DNA from: Hamadaea flava | GTDB lineage: Bacteria; Actinomycetota; Actinomycetes; Mycobacteriales; Micromonosporaceae | Direction: 5' to 3' | Assembly: GCF_024172085.1 (NCBI RefSeq) | Contig: NZ_JAMZDZ010000001.1 | Location: 2,542,001-2,606,000, forward strand | Length of the DNA: 64,000 bases | Part shown: positions 41,928 through 52,077 of the stretch, one piece after another | Position numbering within the stretch: the stretch's first letter is position 1 | Layout: each line of letters opens with the position of its first letter | Translations under genes and position numbers: made by a program | The notes under the pieces: model-generated | The model's database searches: none | Told to the model about the DNA's origin: nothing | The model's input: only the letters and a program-made list of their open reading frames with translations

Positions 41928-43429
41928 ATGGCGACAACTGTCCCCGACCGACGACCGGGCAGGTTCGGCACGGCGGTGCGTCGCGGTACCGCGTGGTCGC
42001 GACTCGGCCACGCGGGTCAGGATGGCGGGCCGGACAAGCCGACGACCGGCTCTGCCTTCGCTCTGCTGGGCATCATGCAGGCGACGCTGATCTTCACTAT
42101 CACCGTCCTCTCCGTACCGCTGCCGGTGATCGGACGACAGTGGGGATTGGGCCAGTCCAGCCTGGTCCTCATCAGCGCCGCATATGGGTTGTCCTTCAGT
42201 GGCCTGCTGCTGTTCGGCGGTCGCCTCACTGACCAGTACGGCGGACGCCGGATGTTCACTGCTGGTCTCGTCGTCTTTGCCGCCGCTTCGATGGTTGCGG
42301 TGCTGGCTCAAGGAATTGCGGTCCTCACCGCCGCCCGCTTCGCCCAGGGGGCGGGCGCGGCCCTCGTGGCGCCGGCAGCCGTCGCGGTACTGCGCCAAGT
42401 GTTTCCCGACCCCGTCGGCTATAGCCGAGCGATAGCGACCTGGGGCGGGTTGTCGGTACTCGGTGCGACGTTGGGAACGCTCCTGTCCGGGATCGTCGCC
42501 ACCTGGTTGTCGTGGCGATGGATGTTGGCGGTTCCGCTGGTGATCGCAGCGGTGGCGGCGGTTGCGACGCCGCAGTTATTACCGGAAGGCACTCGGCACA
42601 GCAGGGCCACGCTCGACCTACCAGGCGCGTTGCTCGCCACCACGGGAATCACGCTGCTCAGCTTTGGCCTGGTGGTGACCGGCGAACACGCCTGGACCTC
42701 AGCGATCGCACTGACTCCGCTGGCGTTGGGCCTCGTACTGCTGGGCGCGTTCGTGGCGGTCGAACTAAGCAGTGCCGATCCGCTCTTGCCGATGCCTTCC
42801 TGGTCGATCTCCGGCGGGCGACCGCGCTCCTCGCGATCGCCGTGTCCGCGGCCGGAACCGCCCTCGTCTCGCTCCTGCTGGTTCTGTATCTCCAACAGAT
42901 CCGAAACTGGACGCCGCTGCGTACGTCGATGGCGTTCCTTCCTTACGCCGTGGTGCTCGTCGTGGTCGGTCGGTTGTCCGGGCGGCTCATCGCCCGCTGG
43001 GGAGCCCACCGCGTTGCCTCCGCAGGGCTCGCGCTGGCGGCTGGTGGCCTGCTCCAGTTGGCCGGTGTGGATCCGCAAACCGGATACGGCCTCGGTCTGC
43101 TGCCGGGTCTCGCTCTCCTGCCGGCCGGAGTCGCGTTGTCCTTCTCCGCCGGGTCGGTGATCGCCCTGGCAGGCGTACGGCCGGAGCAAGCGGGCCTCGT
43201 CGGCGGCGTGTTGAACACGGCGATGGAAGTGGGCCCAACGGCAGGGCTCGCCCTGCTGACCGCGCTCGCCACGGCACGCACCGCACACCTCGAGACTGGC
43301 GGCGCCGACCTGCCAGACGCAACCACCAGCGGGTATGCCTGGGCATTCGCCGTCACCGGGGTTGCCTTCGCGGTACTGGCCGCGGCCATGGCGGTGACCG
43401 CACGCGCCGGCCCCCACCGGTCCACCTGA
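41928..43429 (+). pseudogene. MFS drug exporter (EmrB/QacA-like) broken by a -1 frameshift
   Basis: Frame 1 (from ATG 41928) encodes a long cytosolic start and about eight membrane helices with GGRLTDQYGGRRMFTAG and ARFAQGAGAALVAPAA, the family loop motifs. At about 42789-42794 the reading breaks: SSADPLLP continues naturally only in the -1 frame, where the nucleotide G at 42791 is read twice (DAFLVDLRRATALL, then LLLVLYLQQIRNWTPLR). That frame runs to a stop at 43429 with the remaining helices. Coding quality is good on both sides, so a single lost base (mutation or assembly error) is more likely than a true separate gene. There is no slippery heptamer, so programmed frameshifting is unlikely. 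As written the protein would be truncated. Confidence 0.8.
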
Positions 43430-43523
43430 CGGGCCACCACGACCTCGGCCGTGACGGAATGGCGCTCGCCAGCAAGGAATCCCACCAGCAATACCGACCC
43501 GACGCCCAGAAGGAGTCAACACC

Positions 43524-44285
43524 TTGACCGCACAATTCACCGGCAAGGTCGCCCTCGTCACCGGCGGCGGCGCAGGAATCGGCCAGGCCGTTGCCCGAGC
43601 GTTCGCCCGCGAAGGAGCGGCCGTCGTCGTGGCGGGCCGCACGCTCGGCTCGCTTGACGGAACCGTCAAGCTCATCGAGGACGAGGGCGGCCGCGCCACG
43701 GCCATCACCGCCGACGTCACCAGCTCGGCCGACCTGGCCAGACTGGTGGCCGAAACAACAGGCCGGTACGGCGGGCTCGACATCGCGGTCAACAACGCCG
43801 GCGTCCTTGCCGCAGTCGGCCCCGTCGGCGACATCGACGAAGAGCAGTGGAACTACCTCGTCGCGGTGAATCTCACCGGCACGCTGCTGGCCATGAAACA
43901 CGAAATCGCCCACATGCGGGCCCACGGTGGCGGGGTCATCGTCAACATCGCCTCGAACCTCGGCGCCCACGCCCGGCTCGCGGGGCTCGGCGCGTACGTC
44001 GCGACAAAGGCCGCGGTCAGCGCGCTGACCCGCAACGCCGCTCTGGACCACATCCGCGAGGGGATCCGCATCAACAGCGTCAGCCCCGGACCTATGGACA
44101 CCGGGATGTCCCTGCGGCCCGGGGAAGGTCCGGCGGACCGAGCAGACCGGATGGCCACCCAGTCGCCGATCGGCCGCGTCGGCACCCTCGACGAGATCGC
44201 TGCGGCGGTGCTGTACCTGGCCTCGCCCGGCGCCGGTTTCGCCGTCGGCACCGATCTGGTGTTCGACGGGGGAGCCACCGCGTAG
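43524..44285 (+). CDS. SDR-family oxidoreductase
   Basis: 253 residues starting at TTG 43524. NAD(P)-binding TGGGAGIGQAVARAFA, NNAG motif (VNNAGVLAAVGP), catalytic Tyr-Lys in YVATK with Ser in NIASNLG about 14 residues earlier, and a C-terminal GTDLVFDGGATA. A GGAGT site precedes the start. It follows the MFS gene and may be part of the TetR-controlled group. Substrate unknown. Confidence 0.88.
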   Translation: MTAQFTGKVALVTGGGAGIGQAVARAFAREGAAVVVAGRTLGSLDGTVKLIEDEGGRATAITADVTSSADLARLVAETTGRYGGLDIAVNNAGVLAAVGPVGDIDEEQWNYLVAVNLTGTLLAMKHEIAHMRAHGGGVIVNIASNLGAHARLAGLGAYVATKAAVSALTRNAALDHIREGIRINSVSPGPMDTGMSLRPGEGPADRADRMATQSPIGRVGTLDEIAAAVLYLASPGAGFAVGTDLVFDGGATA

Positions 44286-44702
44286 AAGCACCCGTCACCG
44301 CCCGCGCGTGTCGCTCACGGCGTGCGCGGGCGGTGCGAACAACGGAGGCCGCGTTCAGAAGGCGGCGTTGCTGGAGCCCGTCGAATCGGTGTTGGATCAC
44401 GCCCGACGCGAAGAGCTCTTCATCATCATCAGGAGGGAATCTGCCCTGTTAAGGCCGCTGATTCGGGAGGATCCGACAGCTAGCGGCGGTGTCGAACAGT
44501 TTCCGGATCGAGTCTCCCCGAGGCCGTCGTCCACTCAGGTCTTAATCTGCCGCCACGCCACGGCCTAATGGCCGGCTGCCACGTAGCTTTGGTGGTCACC
44601 ACGCCCAGGCCGCAGTGCCGCGATCCGCCGGGTGTGGTCGCGATCGCAACTACACCCGGCGGATCAGACTTCCTTACCGACTGTCCGGACGGGACGGTCG
44701 GC
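44286..44702. other. Intergenic region between SDR and subtilase genes
   Basis: 417 bp with no convincing coding region. It holds the hairpin at 44622-44665, listed separately. I see nothing else. Confidence 0.7.
44622..44665 (-). terminator. Hairpin terminator downstream of the subtilase gene
   Basis: 14-bp perfect arms GATCCGCCGGGTGT and ACACCCGGCGGATC around a 16-bp loop, 38 bp beyond the subtilase stop. It may serve in both directions, since the plus-strand SDR gene also ends toward it. Confidence 0.65.
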
Positions 44703-47700
44703 TCACAACGTGCCGCACTGGCCGACCCGCGGCCCGCTGACGGTATTCGCCACCCCGCTGTTCACCGGTGGCGGCTCGTTGCCCACGCATCGCAATATCC
44801 CGACGATCTGGTTGCCGGACACCACGCTCGGATCATCGCCGGTCCGGTTGCCGATCAGGCTGACCGGGCCGACCACCCGCACTCCGCTGACCAGGACCGT
44901 ACCGGTGGTGCCGGTGATCGAAAGCGGGCCCTCAATCTGGCTACGGGTCAACTCCACCACCGTGGCACCCGTTGCGGTCACCGGCCCGACGACGCTGGCC
45001 TCGAGCGCGTACAGCCCGGCGCCCTTCTCGACCCTCATCGGCCCGATCACCTTGGCGCCCTGAGCCAGACATGTCACCCCGGCGCTGACCGTCAACGCGC
45101 CGCTGTGCTCGCCGCTGATCACCTGGGCGCAGGTCTGATCCGTGACCTCAAGCGTCACCGGCAACGTCACCAGCCCGTTGTTCGGGTCATCGTTGCTGAC
45201 ACAGAGTTGCGCCCGGTATATACCAGCGGCCAGCCCGGTGCTGTCCAGGGAGACTGTCACCTCGCTGGACTTGCCGGCGCCGGTGCCGTCCGAGGCACGG
45301 TCCACCGACAGCCACGGCACCTCGTCAGGTGTGACGCACGGTTGCAGATCCGGCAGCTGGACGTGGGTGATGAACCGGGCCGTCCCCTTGTTGTTCTTCA
45401 CCGAGACCAGCTGGTTGGCCCGGTTGATCTCCTCGACGCCCCGCGAGCTGGTGACCAGGAAGTTGCCGTTGCCGAGCTGGTAGACGCCCTGATAACCGGT
45501 GCCCTTCGCAGGTGCGTAGGTGCCGATCAGTTTTCCGGTGGAATCCATCTCATAGACCCCTGCGGGGCCGCCGCTGCCGTAGTTCGCGGCGAGCACGTTG
45601 CCGTTGGGCAGCTCCACCATCTGGCCGGGCCAGCTGATCCCGTTGACGAAGCGGGGGTTGGCTCGGGATCCGTCCTTGCTGAAGCTGTGGATGGCGTCGC
45701 TGTCGCTGGCTGAGATCAACATGTCGTTCTCGCGGAACAGGATGCCCCATGGACCCTTCATACCGTCGGCGCCGGGGGCGACGAAGGTACCCAGGTACTT
45801 ACCGTCGGCATCGAATTCGACCACCGACTGGGCGTTTGCCTGCGCGGCGACCGTCACCAGCACGGTGCCACGCGGAGAGAGTGCAATACCCCGCGTGTTG
45901 GCCATGATCCTAGGGTCGTACGCCCCGGCGGACGGGGCGAAGACACGGCGGAAAGTGCCGTCCAGGCTGTACTCGGTGACCACTCCGTTTATCTGGTCGG
46001 ACATGAGGAACCCGCTGCCGTCCGGTTTGGCCACGATATGGAACGGCGTGTACAAGGTGCTAGTCGGATCGAACGAGACATGCGGGATGAACTGTGGATC
46101 GATGAGGTTTCCCGTCTGCGGGTCGAACGCCATCACCCCGCGCGTACTGCTGCCCGAGTTGGGAATCAGCAGCACACCGTTACGCAGGAGCCGGACCCGC
46201 TCGTCGTCTGGTCCCGCTTCCGGGTCGTCGACCCGCCAGTCCAGCACTCCGTGGCCGGTGTTGCGGACCGTGAAGCTCTGTTTGGTGATCAACCCGGCCG
46301 GCTGCCGAGAGGAGAGCGACTTCTGCGCCACCGCGATCCGCGGTACCGGTATGACGGTCAGCGTCAGCGAGATCCTCGTGTTCGGCTCGTCCTGGTCATT
46401 GCTGGCCAGACAGAGGTCAGCCTGGAACACGCCACCGTCATCCAGGCCGGTCGAATCGAGCGTGATCTCGATGTTCTGATCGGTGAACGGGGCCAGGTCG
46501 CCCTGTGCTGGGGTCACTTTCGCCCAAGACGGCCAGGAGCAGCCGGTGCCCTCCCCCGTGGCCCGCCAGGTCAGCGGGGCGCCGCCAGCGTTGCTCACCT
46601 TGACGGTGTGGCGCTCGTTCTGCGCGACATCCATGCTGCTGCTCAGCGCGGCCTGATCCACGGTCAGATCCGGAACGGCGGGCAGCACGGCGATCGGGAA
46701 GTGGGCCGCGGCGACCGCCGGCCCGTCCCCGCCGTGCCGGGCATCGGTCGTCAACTCGATCGAACCGAAGAGCCACTTGTCCCGGGGGGTGCCGGTGACG
46801 TCCAGGGCGATGGTCAGGGCCTGGCTGGCTCCGGGCGCCAAAGTGAACTGCGTCGGCGTGACGCTGATCCGTACCCCGGTAGGCGCCTTGGTCGCTACCT
46901 GCCAGGTCGCGGTCACTCCGGCCACGCTGGACACGGTACGGGTGAAGGTGCAGACCTTGAGGCAGTGGTGCTCGACGACGGCCGGCAGATTCAGGGTCTG
47001 GGGATCGCCACCGGTCTCGGGGTCGGCCGCGATGAAGTTCGCGGCCGTCTCATCCAGCACCAGTCCGGCCCGGGCGGCCTGGTCCAGGTTGATCCGGCCG
47101 GAGCCGACGTCGAACGGGTCGGCCAGGGTGACCCCGTCCTCCTTCCGTACGCCGTCCCGATCGGCGGTGACCGCCAGCGCGGAGCGGATCCGGGTCGGCG
47201 ACCAGTCCGGGTGTAGGGCCGCCAGCAGCGCACCTGCCCCGGCCACGTGGGGCGAGGCCATGGATGTGCCCTGCATGAAGGCGTACTGGACCGGGTTGGT
47301 GGCCGTCGCCATCGTGGCGGCAAGGATGTTGCGACCAGGGGCGGCGAAGCTGGGGGCGAGCAGATCGAACTGGCTGGGTCCGCGGGAGCTGAAGTCGGAA
47401 ACCAAGTCGGTCCACTTCGGATTGCGTATCACCTCACTGCCGGTGCCCACGTGCACCTCGACTGGAGCGTTGATGGTGGCCAGGTGCTCACGCAGCCGTA
47501 GCCCGTCCGCCAGAGCGACCATCACCGCAGGGATCTTGCTGCCTTTCAGCTCGCCCATCGTGATGGGCGGGCCGGCGAACTGGTTGTGCACGATCACGCC
47601 GGTCGCGCCGGCGGCGGCGGCGTTGGCGACTTTGACGGAGAAGTTGCAACCTCCCCGGGTGATCAGCGCGACCTTGGCACTGAATGCGCCGGCCGGGAAG

Positions 47701-49049
47701 GTCTCACAACCCAACTCGTTGCCAGGCTCGGCGGTGCCCGAATACCGGAGTTCACCGTCGATGGGCGGGATCGGTGAGCCGTCGCCGATCACAGCGGGAA
47801 TGCCGGTGAGCGACGGCGGCACCGGTCCCGGCGCGGTCACATCGAGCCGATGGGCGATGACCCGCTCTTGGTCTACCGAGGCAACGGAGGCGTTCCACGG
47901 CGCGGTCTTCGCCACCGTCTCCGCGCCCGGTCCCTCGTTGCCCGCGGAGGCGGCGATGAAGATGCCGGCCGCGTACGCCTCGAGGAATGCCTGGTCGACG
48001 AGGTCGTTCCACGGGTTGTCCGACCCGGAGATCGAATAGTTGAGGACGTCGACCCCGTCGGCGATCGCCTGGTCCACGGCGGCGATCGACGCCGACGAGA
48101 GGCAGCCGATGCTCAGGCAGACCTTGTAGGCGATGATGTTGGCTCGGGGCGCCACCCCGGAGACTGTGAGGGTGTGCGAGTCGGTGCCAACCTTGATGGT
48201 GGCCTGGTGCCTGTTGCCGGCGGCGGTCGAGGCGGTATGGCTGCCGTGGCCGTTGTCGTCGCGAGGGTCGGTACCCACAAACGACCAGGCGCCGATCAGC
48301 TTGTCGTTGCAGATCGCCCGGTAGTTCGGGTGGTTCGGAGCGCAGACGCCGACGTAGTTGCCCGTGCCCATGGGGTTGGTGTGCCGGTAGCCGTCACCGT
48401 CTACCGCGGCGAACGACGGGTGGTCGGGGTTGATGCCGGTGTCCAGCACGCCGACGATGACGCCCTCACCGCGGGTAGCGACCTCGTCGGGAGTCCGGCC
48501 CTCCCAGACGGCCGGCGACTGGATCTGCGTATTGCTGGTGTCGGTGGTCAGCTTCAGGGTCTGGTCGGGTACGACCGCCGCGACCCCCGGCAGGTCGGCC
48601 AACCGAGCAGCCTCTGCCGCGCTGGCCTCGATCGCCAGTCCATTGACCACGTTCTGATACCTGTGGGCAACCCGCACGGACCGGCCCAGGCTCGCCGCGA
48701 TCTCATCCACCACTGTGTCCTGCTGCCGAGCCAATTCCTTGAGATAGGAGGCGCTGGCGGTCGACCGGGTATTGATCTTTTTACGGGAAGCCGCACCGGT
48801 CTTGGTGACCGCCGCCAGCGACGGCTTGTCCAGCCGCAACAGCCAAAGCCCGCTCTCGGGTTGCGGCAACCGGGCGGGCGCCGGTGTGCCGGGTGTCTGC
48901 TGGCCGCCTGGCTGCGACGTACGGGCAGGTGCCGCAGCTGCGGGCACGCTCAACGTGCTGAGCAGCAGCGTCCCCGCCGCCAGCGCCGCGACCACGCGGC
49001 CCGGCGCCTTCCAGGAAAGAAAGTTCCGACGAAATAGGGGTGGTGCCAC
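44703..49049 (-). CDS. Large secreted subtilisin-like (S8) protease with PA domain and C-terminal repeat region
   Basis: About 1,448 residues from the GTG at 49049, which has AGGAG at good spacing; an ATG at 49082 would add 11 residues. Signal peptide 1-40 (AALAAGTLLLSTLSVPAAAAP), inhibitor-like prodomain to about 175, then an intact catalytic set: VLDTGINPDH (Asp 203), NGHGSH (His 268), ASAGNEGP (Asn 371) and GTSMASPHVAG (Ser 596). A PA domain lies at about 415-535. It continues with Fn3-like and abnormal-spindle-like domains, a six-bladed NHL-like propeller (VVEFDADGKYLGTF, MVELPNGNVLAANYG) and a final beta-helix-like stretch (GPVTATGATVVELTRSQIEG). Likely an exported degradative or processing protease. 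Confidence 0.9.
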   Translation of the reverse strand: MAPPLFRRNFLSWKAPGRVVAALAAGTLLLSTLSVPAAAAPARTSQPGGQQTPGTPAPARLPQPESGLWLLRLDKPSLAAVTKTGAASRKKINTRSTASASYLKELARQQDTVVDEIAASLGRSVRVAHRYQNVVNGLAIEASAAEAARLADLPGVAAVVPDQTLKLTTDTSNTQIQSPAVWEGRTPDEVATRGEGVIVGVLDTGINPDHPSFAAVDGDGYRHTNPMGTGNYVGVCAPNHPNYRAICNDKLIGAWSFVGTDPRDDNGHGSHTASTAAGNRHQATIKVGTDSHTLTVSGVAPRANIIAYKVCLSIGCLSSASIAAVDQAIADGVDVLNYSISGSDNPWNDLVDQAFLEAYAAGIFIAASAGNEGPGAETVAKTAPWNASVASVDQERVIAHRLDVTAPGPVPPSLTGIPAVIGDGSPIPPIDGELRYSGTAEPGNELGCETFPAGAFSAKVALITRGGCNFSVKVANAAAAGATGVIVHNQFAGPPITMGELKGSKIPAVMVALADGLRLREHLATINAPVEVHVGTGSEVIRNPKWTDLVSDFSSRGPSQFDLLAPSFAAPGRNILAATMATATNPVQYAFMQGTSMASPHVAGAGALLAALHPDWSPTRIRSALAVTADRDGVRKEDGVTLADPFDVGSGRINLDQAARAGLVLDETAANFIAADPETGGDPQTLNLPAVVEHHCLKVCTFTRTVSSVAGVTATWQVATKAPTGVRISVTPTQFTLAPGASQALTIALDVTGTPRDKWLFGSIELTTDARHGGDGPAVAAAHFPIAVLPAVPDLTVDQAALSSSMDVAQNERHTVKVSNAGGAPLTWRATGEGTGCSWPSWAKVTPAQGDLAPFTDQNIEITLDSTGLDDGGVFQADLCLASNDQDEPNTRISLTLTVIPVPRIAVAQKSLSSRQPAGLITKQSFTVRNTGHGVLDWRVDDPEAGPDDERVRLLRNGVLLIPNSGSSTRGVMAFDPQTGNLIDPQFIPHVSFDPTSTLYTPFHIVAKPDGSGFLMSDQINGVVTEYSLDGTFRRVFAPSAGAYDPRIMANTRGIALSPRGTVLVTVAAQANAQSVVEFDADGKYLGTFVAPGADGMKGPWGILFRENDMLISASDSDAIHSFSKDGSRANPRFVNGISWPGQMVELPNGNVLAANYGSGGPAGVYEMDSTGKLIGTYAPAKGTGYQGVYQLGNGNFLVTSSRGVEEINRANQLVSVKNNKGTARFITHVQLPDLQPCVTPDEVPWLSVDRASDGTGAGKSSEVTVSLDSTGLAAGIYRAQLCVSNDDPNNGLVTLPVTLEVTDQTCAQVISGEHSGALTVSAGVTCLAQGAKVIGPMRVEKGAGLYALEASVVGPVTATGATVVELTRSQIEGPLSITGTTGTVLVSGVRVVGPVSLIGNRTGDDPSVVSGNQIVGILRCVGNEPPPVNSGVANTVSGPRVGQCGTL

Positions 49050-49361
49050 CGTGAGCTCCTCACTATGCGGCGCAATACTCATGTCTCGCTGCTGTGGCGA
49101 AGCAGCGTGTGCTCCGTGCGGCGCGCTTGATCATGCAACCTAAAATGCTCAGACAGGTTGGGGCAACGAATTGGGCGTCATCGGTTGAACAGATCGGGCT
49201 AGTTGATCGGGCCTTGTGGAGGTACGCGGACAGCTCCGGTGGCGGATGGACCCACAATGGGCTGCCCAAGCACTGCGGCAGATGCAGCTGAACGGGGCGG
49301 CGACCTACCTCATCAGCATGGCTACTCTCCTCGGCCGCCTGATGGAGAAGCCACGGTTGGC

Positions 49362-49795
49362 ATGGTCGACAATCTGCCGATGCCCGCCCATTGGACTGCC
49401 GCCCAGATCACCAGCCACCTTCACCGGGTGGTCCTGGCCGCACACGGGTTTACCCGATCGGGACAGCGATGCGAGCGTTCCGACGGCGGCCTGTACCGCC
49501 GGCTGAGCGTGCACACCCGTGCTTCAGCCTTGCGGCCGCAGCTCCAGCTGGTTGCCTGGGTCGGCATCGCCCGACTACCCGCCCCGATGTCGGGCCACCT
49601 CTACGACGGACTCGGCGGAACCCCCACAACACAACCCGCAACTGGTCGCCAGCGCGGTCGAGCGTCAGTTCGGCCCACCGCAGCCGCTTTCCTTGCGCCT
49701 CGCTGATGAAGTGACGCATTTGAGTACGTGCGGAAGGCGCCGGACTCGTCATGCGTCACCAGGCGGACTGTCGCATCACCGTCAACCTCGATGAG
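49362..49795 (+). pseudogene. Remnant of a small gene, frame broken near 49615
   Basis: From the ATG at 49362 the frame reads like a real protein for about 80 residues (MPAHWTAAQITSHLHRVV, LYRRLSVHTR, LQLVAWVGIARLPAPMSGHL). It then loses sense, and the +1 frame reads PQLVASAVERQFGPPQPL to a stop at about 49794. The first half is vaguely like DUF4304 proteins. Family not certain. Confidence 0.35.
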
Positions 49796-49901
49796 CGGTA
49801 CGCGATCGGGATGCGGTTACGTTGCGCGGCAGCTGCCCCGCCGCGTGATTGCTTCGTCCACCACACCCGGACATGCTGCACAATGATGCCTGGGCTCATG
49901 A

Positions 49902-50150
49902 TCAGGCTCGATCTGGTCGGTGGTGAAAGCCCGCCGGGGTGAAGGTGATCGCCTCGTCGGACCGGAGGTCGCCGATGCGCGTACCGACGTACTGCACACT
50001 CACCGCGGACTCTCCAAACCCGTTGCCCGGACACGAGTCGGCCATTCGACGATGCCACGATGGTGCGCGGCAGTTCGAGCCGTCATCGGAAGACCGGGAC
50101 CGCGAACCGAAGGCGAACTTTGTCGGCCGTGCTCCAGCGGAATGCCGGAC
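49902..50150 (-). pseudogene. Possible DUF397-type remnant
   Basis: On the minus strand, SRSSDDGSNC and later VGTRIGDLRSDEAITFTPAGF resemble the beginning and end of DUF397 proteins (GxxCVEV...RDSK...FTPAxW), but the central Cys-Val is lost and the spacing is odd. An intact 47-codon frame starting MADSCPGNGFG could also be a short real gene. Confidence 0.3.
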
Positions 50151-50354
50151 ATCCGACGTCGCTGGGTCTGGTGAGCGGTCGCCTCGCTCGATTAGCACCG
50201 CCGCAGTGCAGGCCGCGATCAACCGGGGACCGTTATCGGCCATCGCGGTGGCCAATCAGGACACTGCGCATCTGATTCTCGGCGTGCGCGGTTAGCGACC
50301 TGCTCAGCCTCGTGCCCGCTCCCGGAAAGATCACGCCGCGGTGCCTCGAAGAGG

Positions 50355-50871
50355 TTATCTTCGAGCCAGGTGCTCCCGCAGCTTCCGTTTTTGGAAGGAT
50401 CCACCTCGACCAGCGTCCTGCCGGCATTTATCGATCGCCTCATCGTAACGATCCGCCATCTGAAGGTTGTATGCGTATGCCACCGACTGCCACAGGTAGC
50501 CGATGTGATTTCCGGCCCGGTCGCTCAGTTTGGTATGCCTCGCGGTAGGCCCGCAATGCGTCGTCGAGCCTGCCCAAGTTTCGCCAGGCCATTGCGGCGA
50601 ACTGCATTGCCAGCCCCTGCGCCTGGGGTTGCCGACCTCTTCGGCCAACCGGTACCCCTCCGTCGCCACTTCGGCGGATTCACTGGCCTGGCCACCGCAC
50701 GACATCAGCGCCCACGCGTAGTTGTTGATGTGCCCCACCAGCTGCCACCGGTCGGGCAGGGCCGCCGCCGTACTGGACAACCTCAACACCGCGACCCAGC
50801 CCACGGCCCGTCACCGGTGCTCGCGATCCGAGCCGCGCTGTAGTGACAGTTCCGTTCATGGTGGCTTGCAC
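50355..50871 (-). pseudogene. Fragment of a TPR regulator gene, broken by two frameshifts
   Basis: On the minus strand three TPR-like pieces lie in different frames: INNYAWALMSCGGQASESAE, then AAMAWRNLGRLDDALRAYRE, then GYLWQSVAYAYNLQMADRYD. Their order and spacing fit one ancestral TPR domain (as in actinobacterial HTH-TPR regulators). No HTH part is seen. Confidence 0.5.
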
Positions 50872-50982
50872 GTCGCCATCGGCACCCGCGTGGACTGGCG
50901 AACGTTGTTTCTAGGTTTTCGACTCAAGTCGGGTTCGATGGGTTCAAGCCGCCGATGGTACCTGTCTTGCTAAGGTCGGCTT

Positions 50983-52044
50983 GTGCGCCACCAGGGTTAC
51001 CATCCTGGATTGGATGGCGTCCGTGCCGTGGCGATTCTCCTGGTCCTCGGCCAGCACGCCCCGACTAGGCCGCTCATTGATGGCTTCGTCGGTGTGACCG
51101 TGTTCTTTTGCCTGTCGGGGTATCTCATCACCACCCTACTGGTCCGGGAACTCCATACCGGCAGCATCGACGTGCGCGCGTTTTATCGCCGACGCGCGGC
51201 GCGCCTCGGCCCGGGATTGGTGACGGTCGTAGCGGCGACGGTCGCGGTGCTGCTCATGGGCCGACTAATAGGTCGACAAGACCTCAGTTTGGAGCAGATT
51301 TTTGCGCCCGCCGGCGCAGCGCTTGTATATGGAACAAACCTCTTTGACTGGACCGGCCACCCATTCGCCACTAAGGACTACTTCAACTACACATGGTCGC
51401 TCTCGGTCGAAGAGCAGTTCTACTTGCTGTGGCCGTTCGCACTTCTCTGGGGCTATCGTCGCAATCCTCGGCTGTTCGCCGCCCTCACCGCGTCGTTCAT
51501 CGGGGTCACCCTGGCGCTTGACCTCTACCTCGGCCTGAGCCGAGAGGTGAAATATGATCCGCATGAGTATTTTGGGAGCGATACAAATGCGCTGCCCATC
51601 CTGGTCGGTTCATTGCTTGCGATTGTTGTGCACAACGATTGGCTGTCCCGGACGTTTCGGTATCTTGCTCCATGTGCACTGCCGGCCGTGGTCCTCCTGC
51701 CCGTCCTGGCATATCGGAACGACACGTGTCGTAGCGCTCTTGTGACCGTCGCGGGGACCGGGCTGACGTTCGTGTTGTTGATCGGTGTCGTGACGCGGCC
51801 ACGATCGGCCGTTGGGTCACTGCTGGCAAGCGGCCCAATGCAGTGGCTGGGCGAGCGGTCGTATTCGATCTATCTCTGGAATGTCCTGGCGCAAATCGCG
51901 ATGCTATCTACGCTCGGACATACGGTGGTCGCTGATATCGCCTGGATTGCCATGTTCGTCGTGCTGGCCGAGGCGAGCTTCCGGTTTGTTGAGCGCCCGC
52001 TGCGGGCAAAATTTGCGCGTCGATCTGCCAGGTACGGCCCCTGA
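50983..52044 (+). CDS. Acyltransferase-3 family membrane protein (OafA/YrhL-like)
   Basis: 353 residues from GTG 50983. The family N-terminus is GLDGVRAVAILLVLGQHA with the catalytic-type His, then GFVGVTVFFCLSGYLIT, FYRRRAARL and WSLSVEEQFYLLWP. Around ten membrane helices; the end has YSIYLWNVL and FRFVERPLR. Such proteins O-acetylate polysaccharides or lipids. No SGNH domain is attached. GC is lower than in the ESX region, suggesting transfer. No partner glycan genes are near. Confidence 0.9.
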   Translation: MRHQGYHPGLDGVRAVAILLVLGQHAPTRPLIDGFVGVTVFFCLSGYLITTLLVRELHTGSIDVRAFYRRRAARLGPGLVTVVAATVAVLLMGRLIGRQDLSLEQIFAPAGAALVYGTNLFDWTGHPFATKDYFNYTWSLSVEEQFYLLWPFALLWGYRRNPRLFAALTASFIGVTLALDLYLGLSREVKYDPHEYFGSDTNALPILVGSLLAIVVHNDWLSRTFRYLAPCALPAVVLLPVLAYRNDTCRSALVTVAGTGLTFVLLIGVVTRPRSAVGSLLASGPMQWLGERSYSIYLWNVLAQIAMLSTLGHTVVADIAWIAMFVVLAEASFRFVERPLRAKFARRSARYGP

Positions 52045-52077
52045 CTGGCCCAACCAACACCACCGACACATCGTGGG

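Larger units (their letters stand above)
49050..50982. other. 1.9-kb decayed region without an intact gene
   Basis: GC falls here, stop codons are frequent in all frames and no long conserved reading frame survives. Three possible remnants are listed separately. Nothing suggests an insertion sequence: I see no terminal inverted repeats or transposase. Confidence 0.65.

Noticed and set aside
42780-42800. Programmed -1 frameshift in the MFS gene
   Set aside because: No slippery heptamer and no stable downstream structure were found; a single-base loss is simpler.
49083-50982. Insertion sequence or prophage remnant
   Set aside because: No transposase, integrase or terminal inverted repeats; the recognisable pieces are regulator-type domains.
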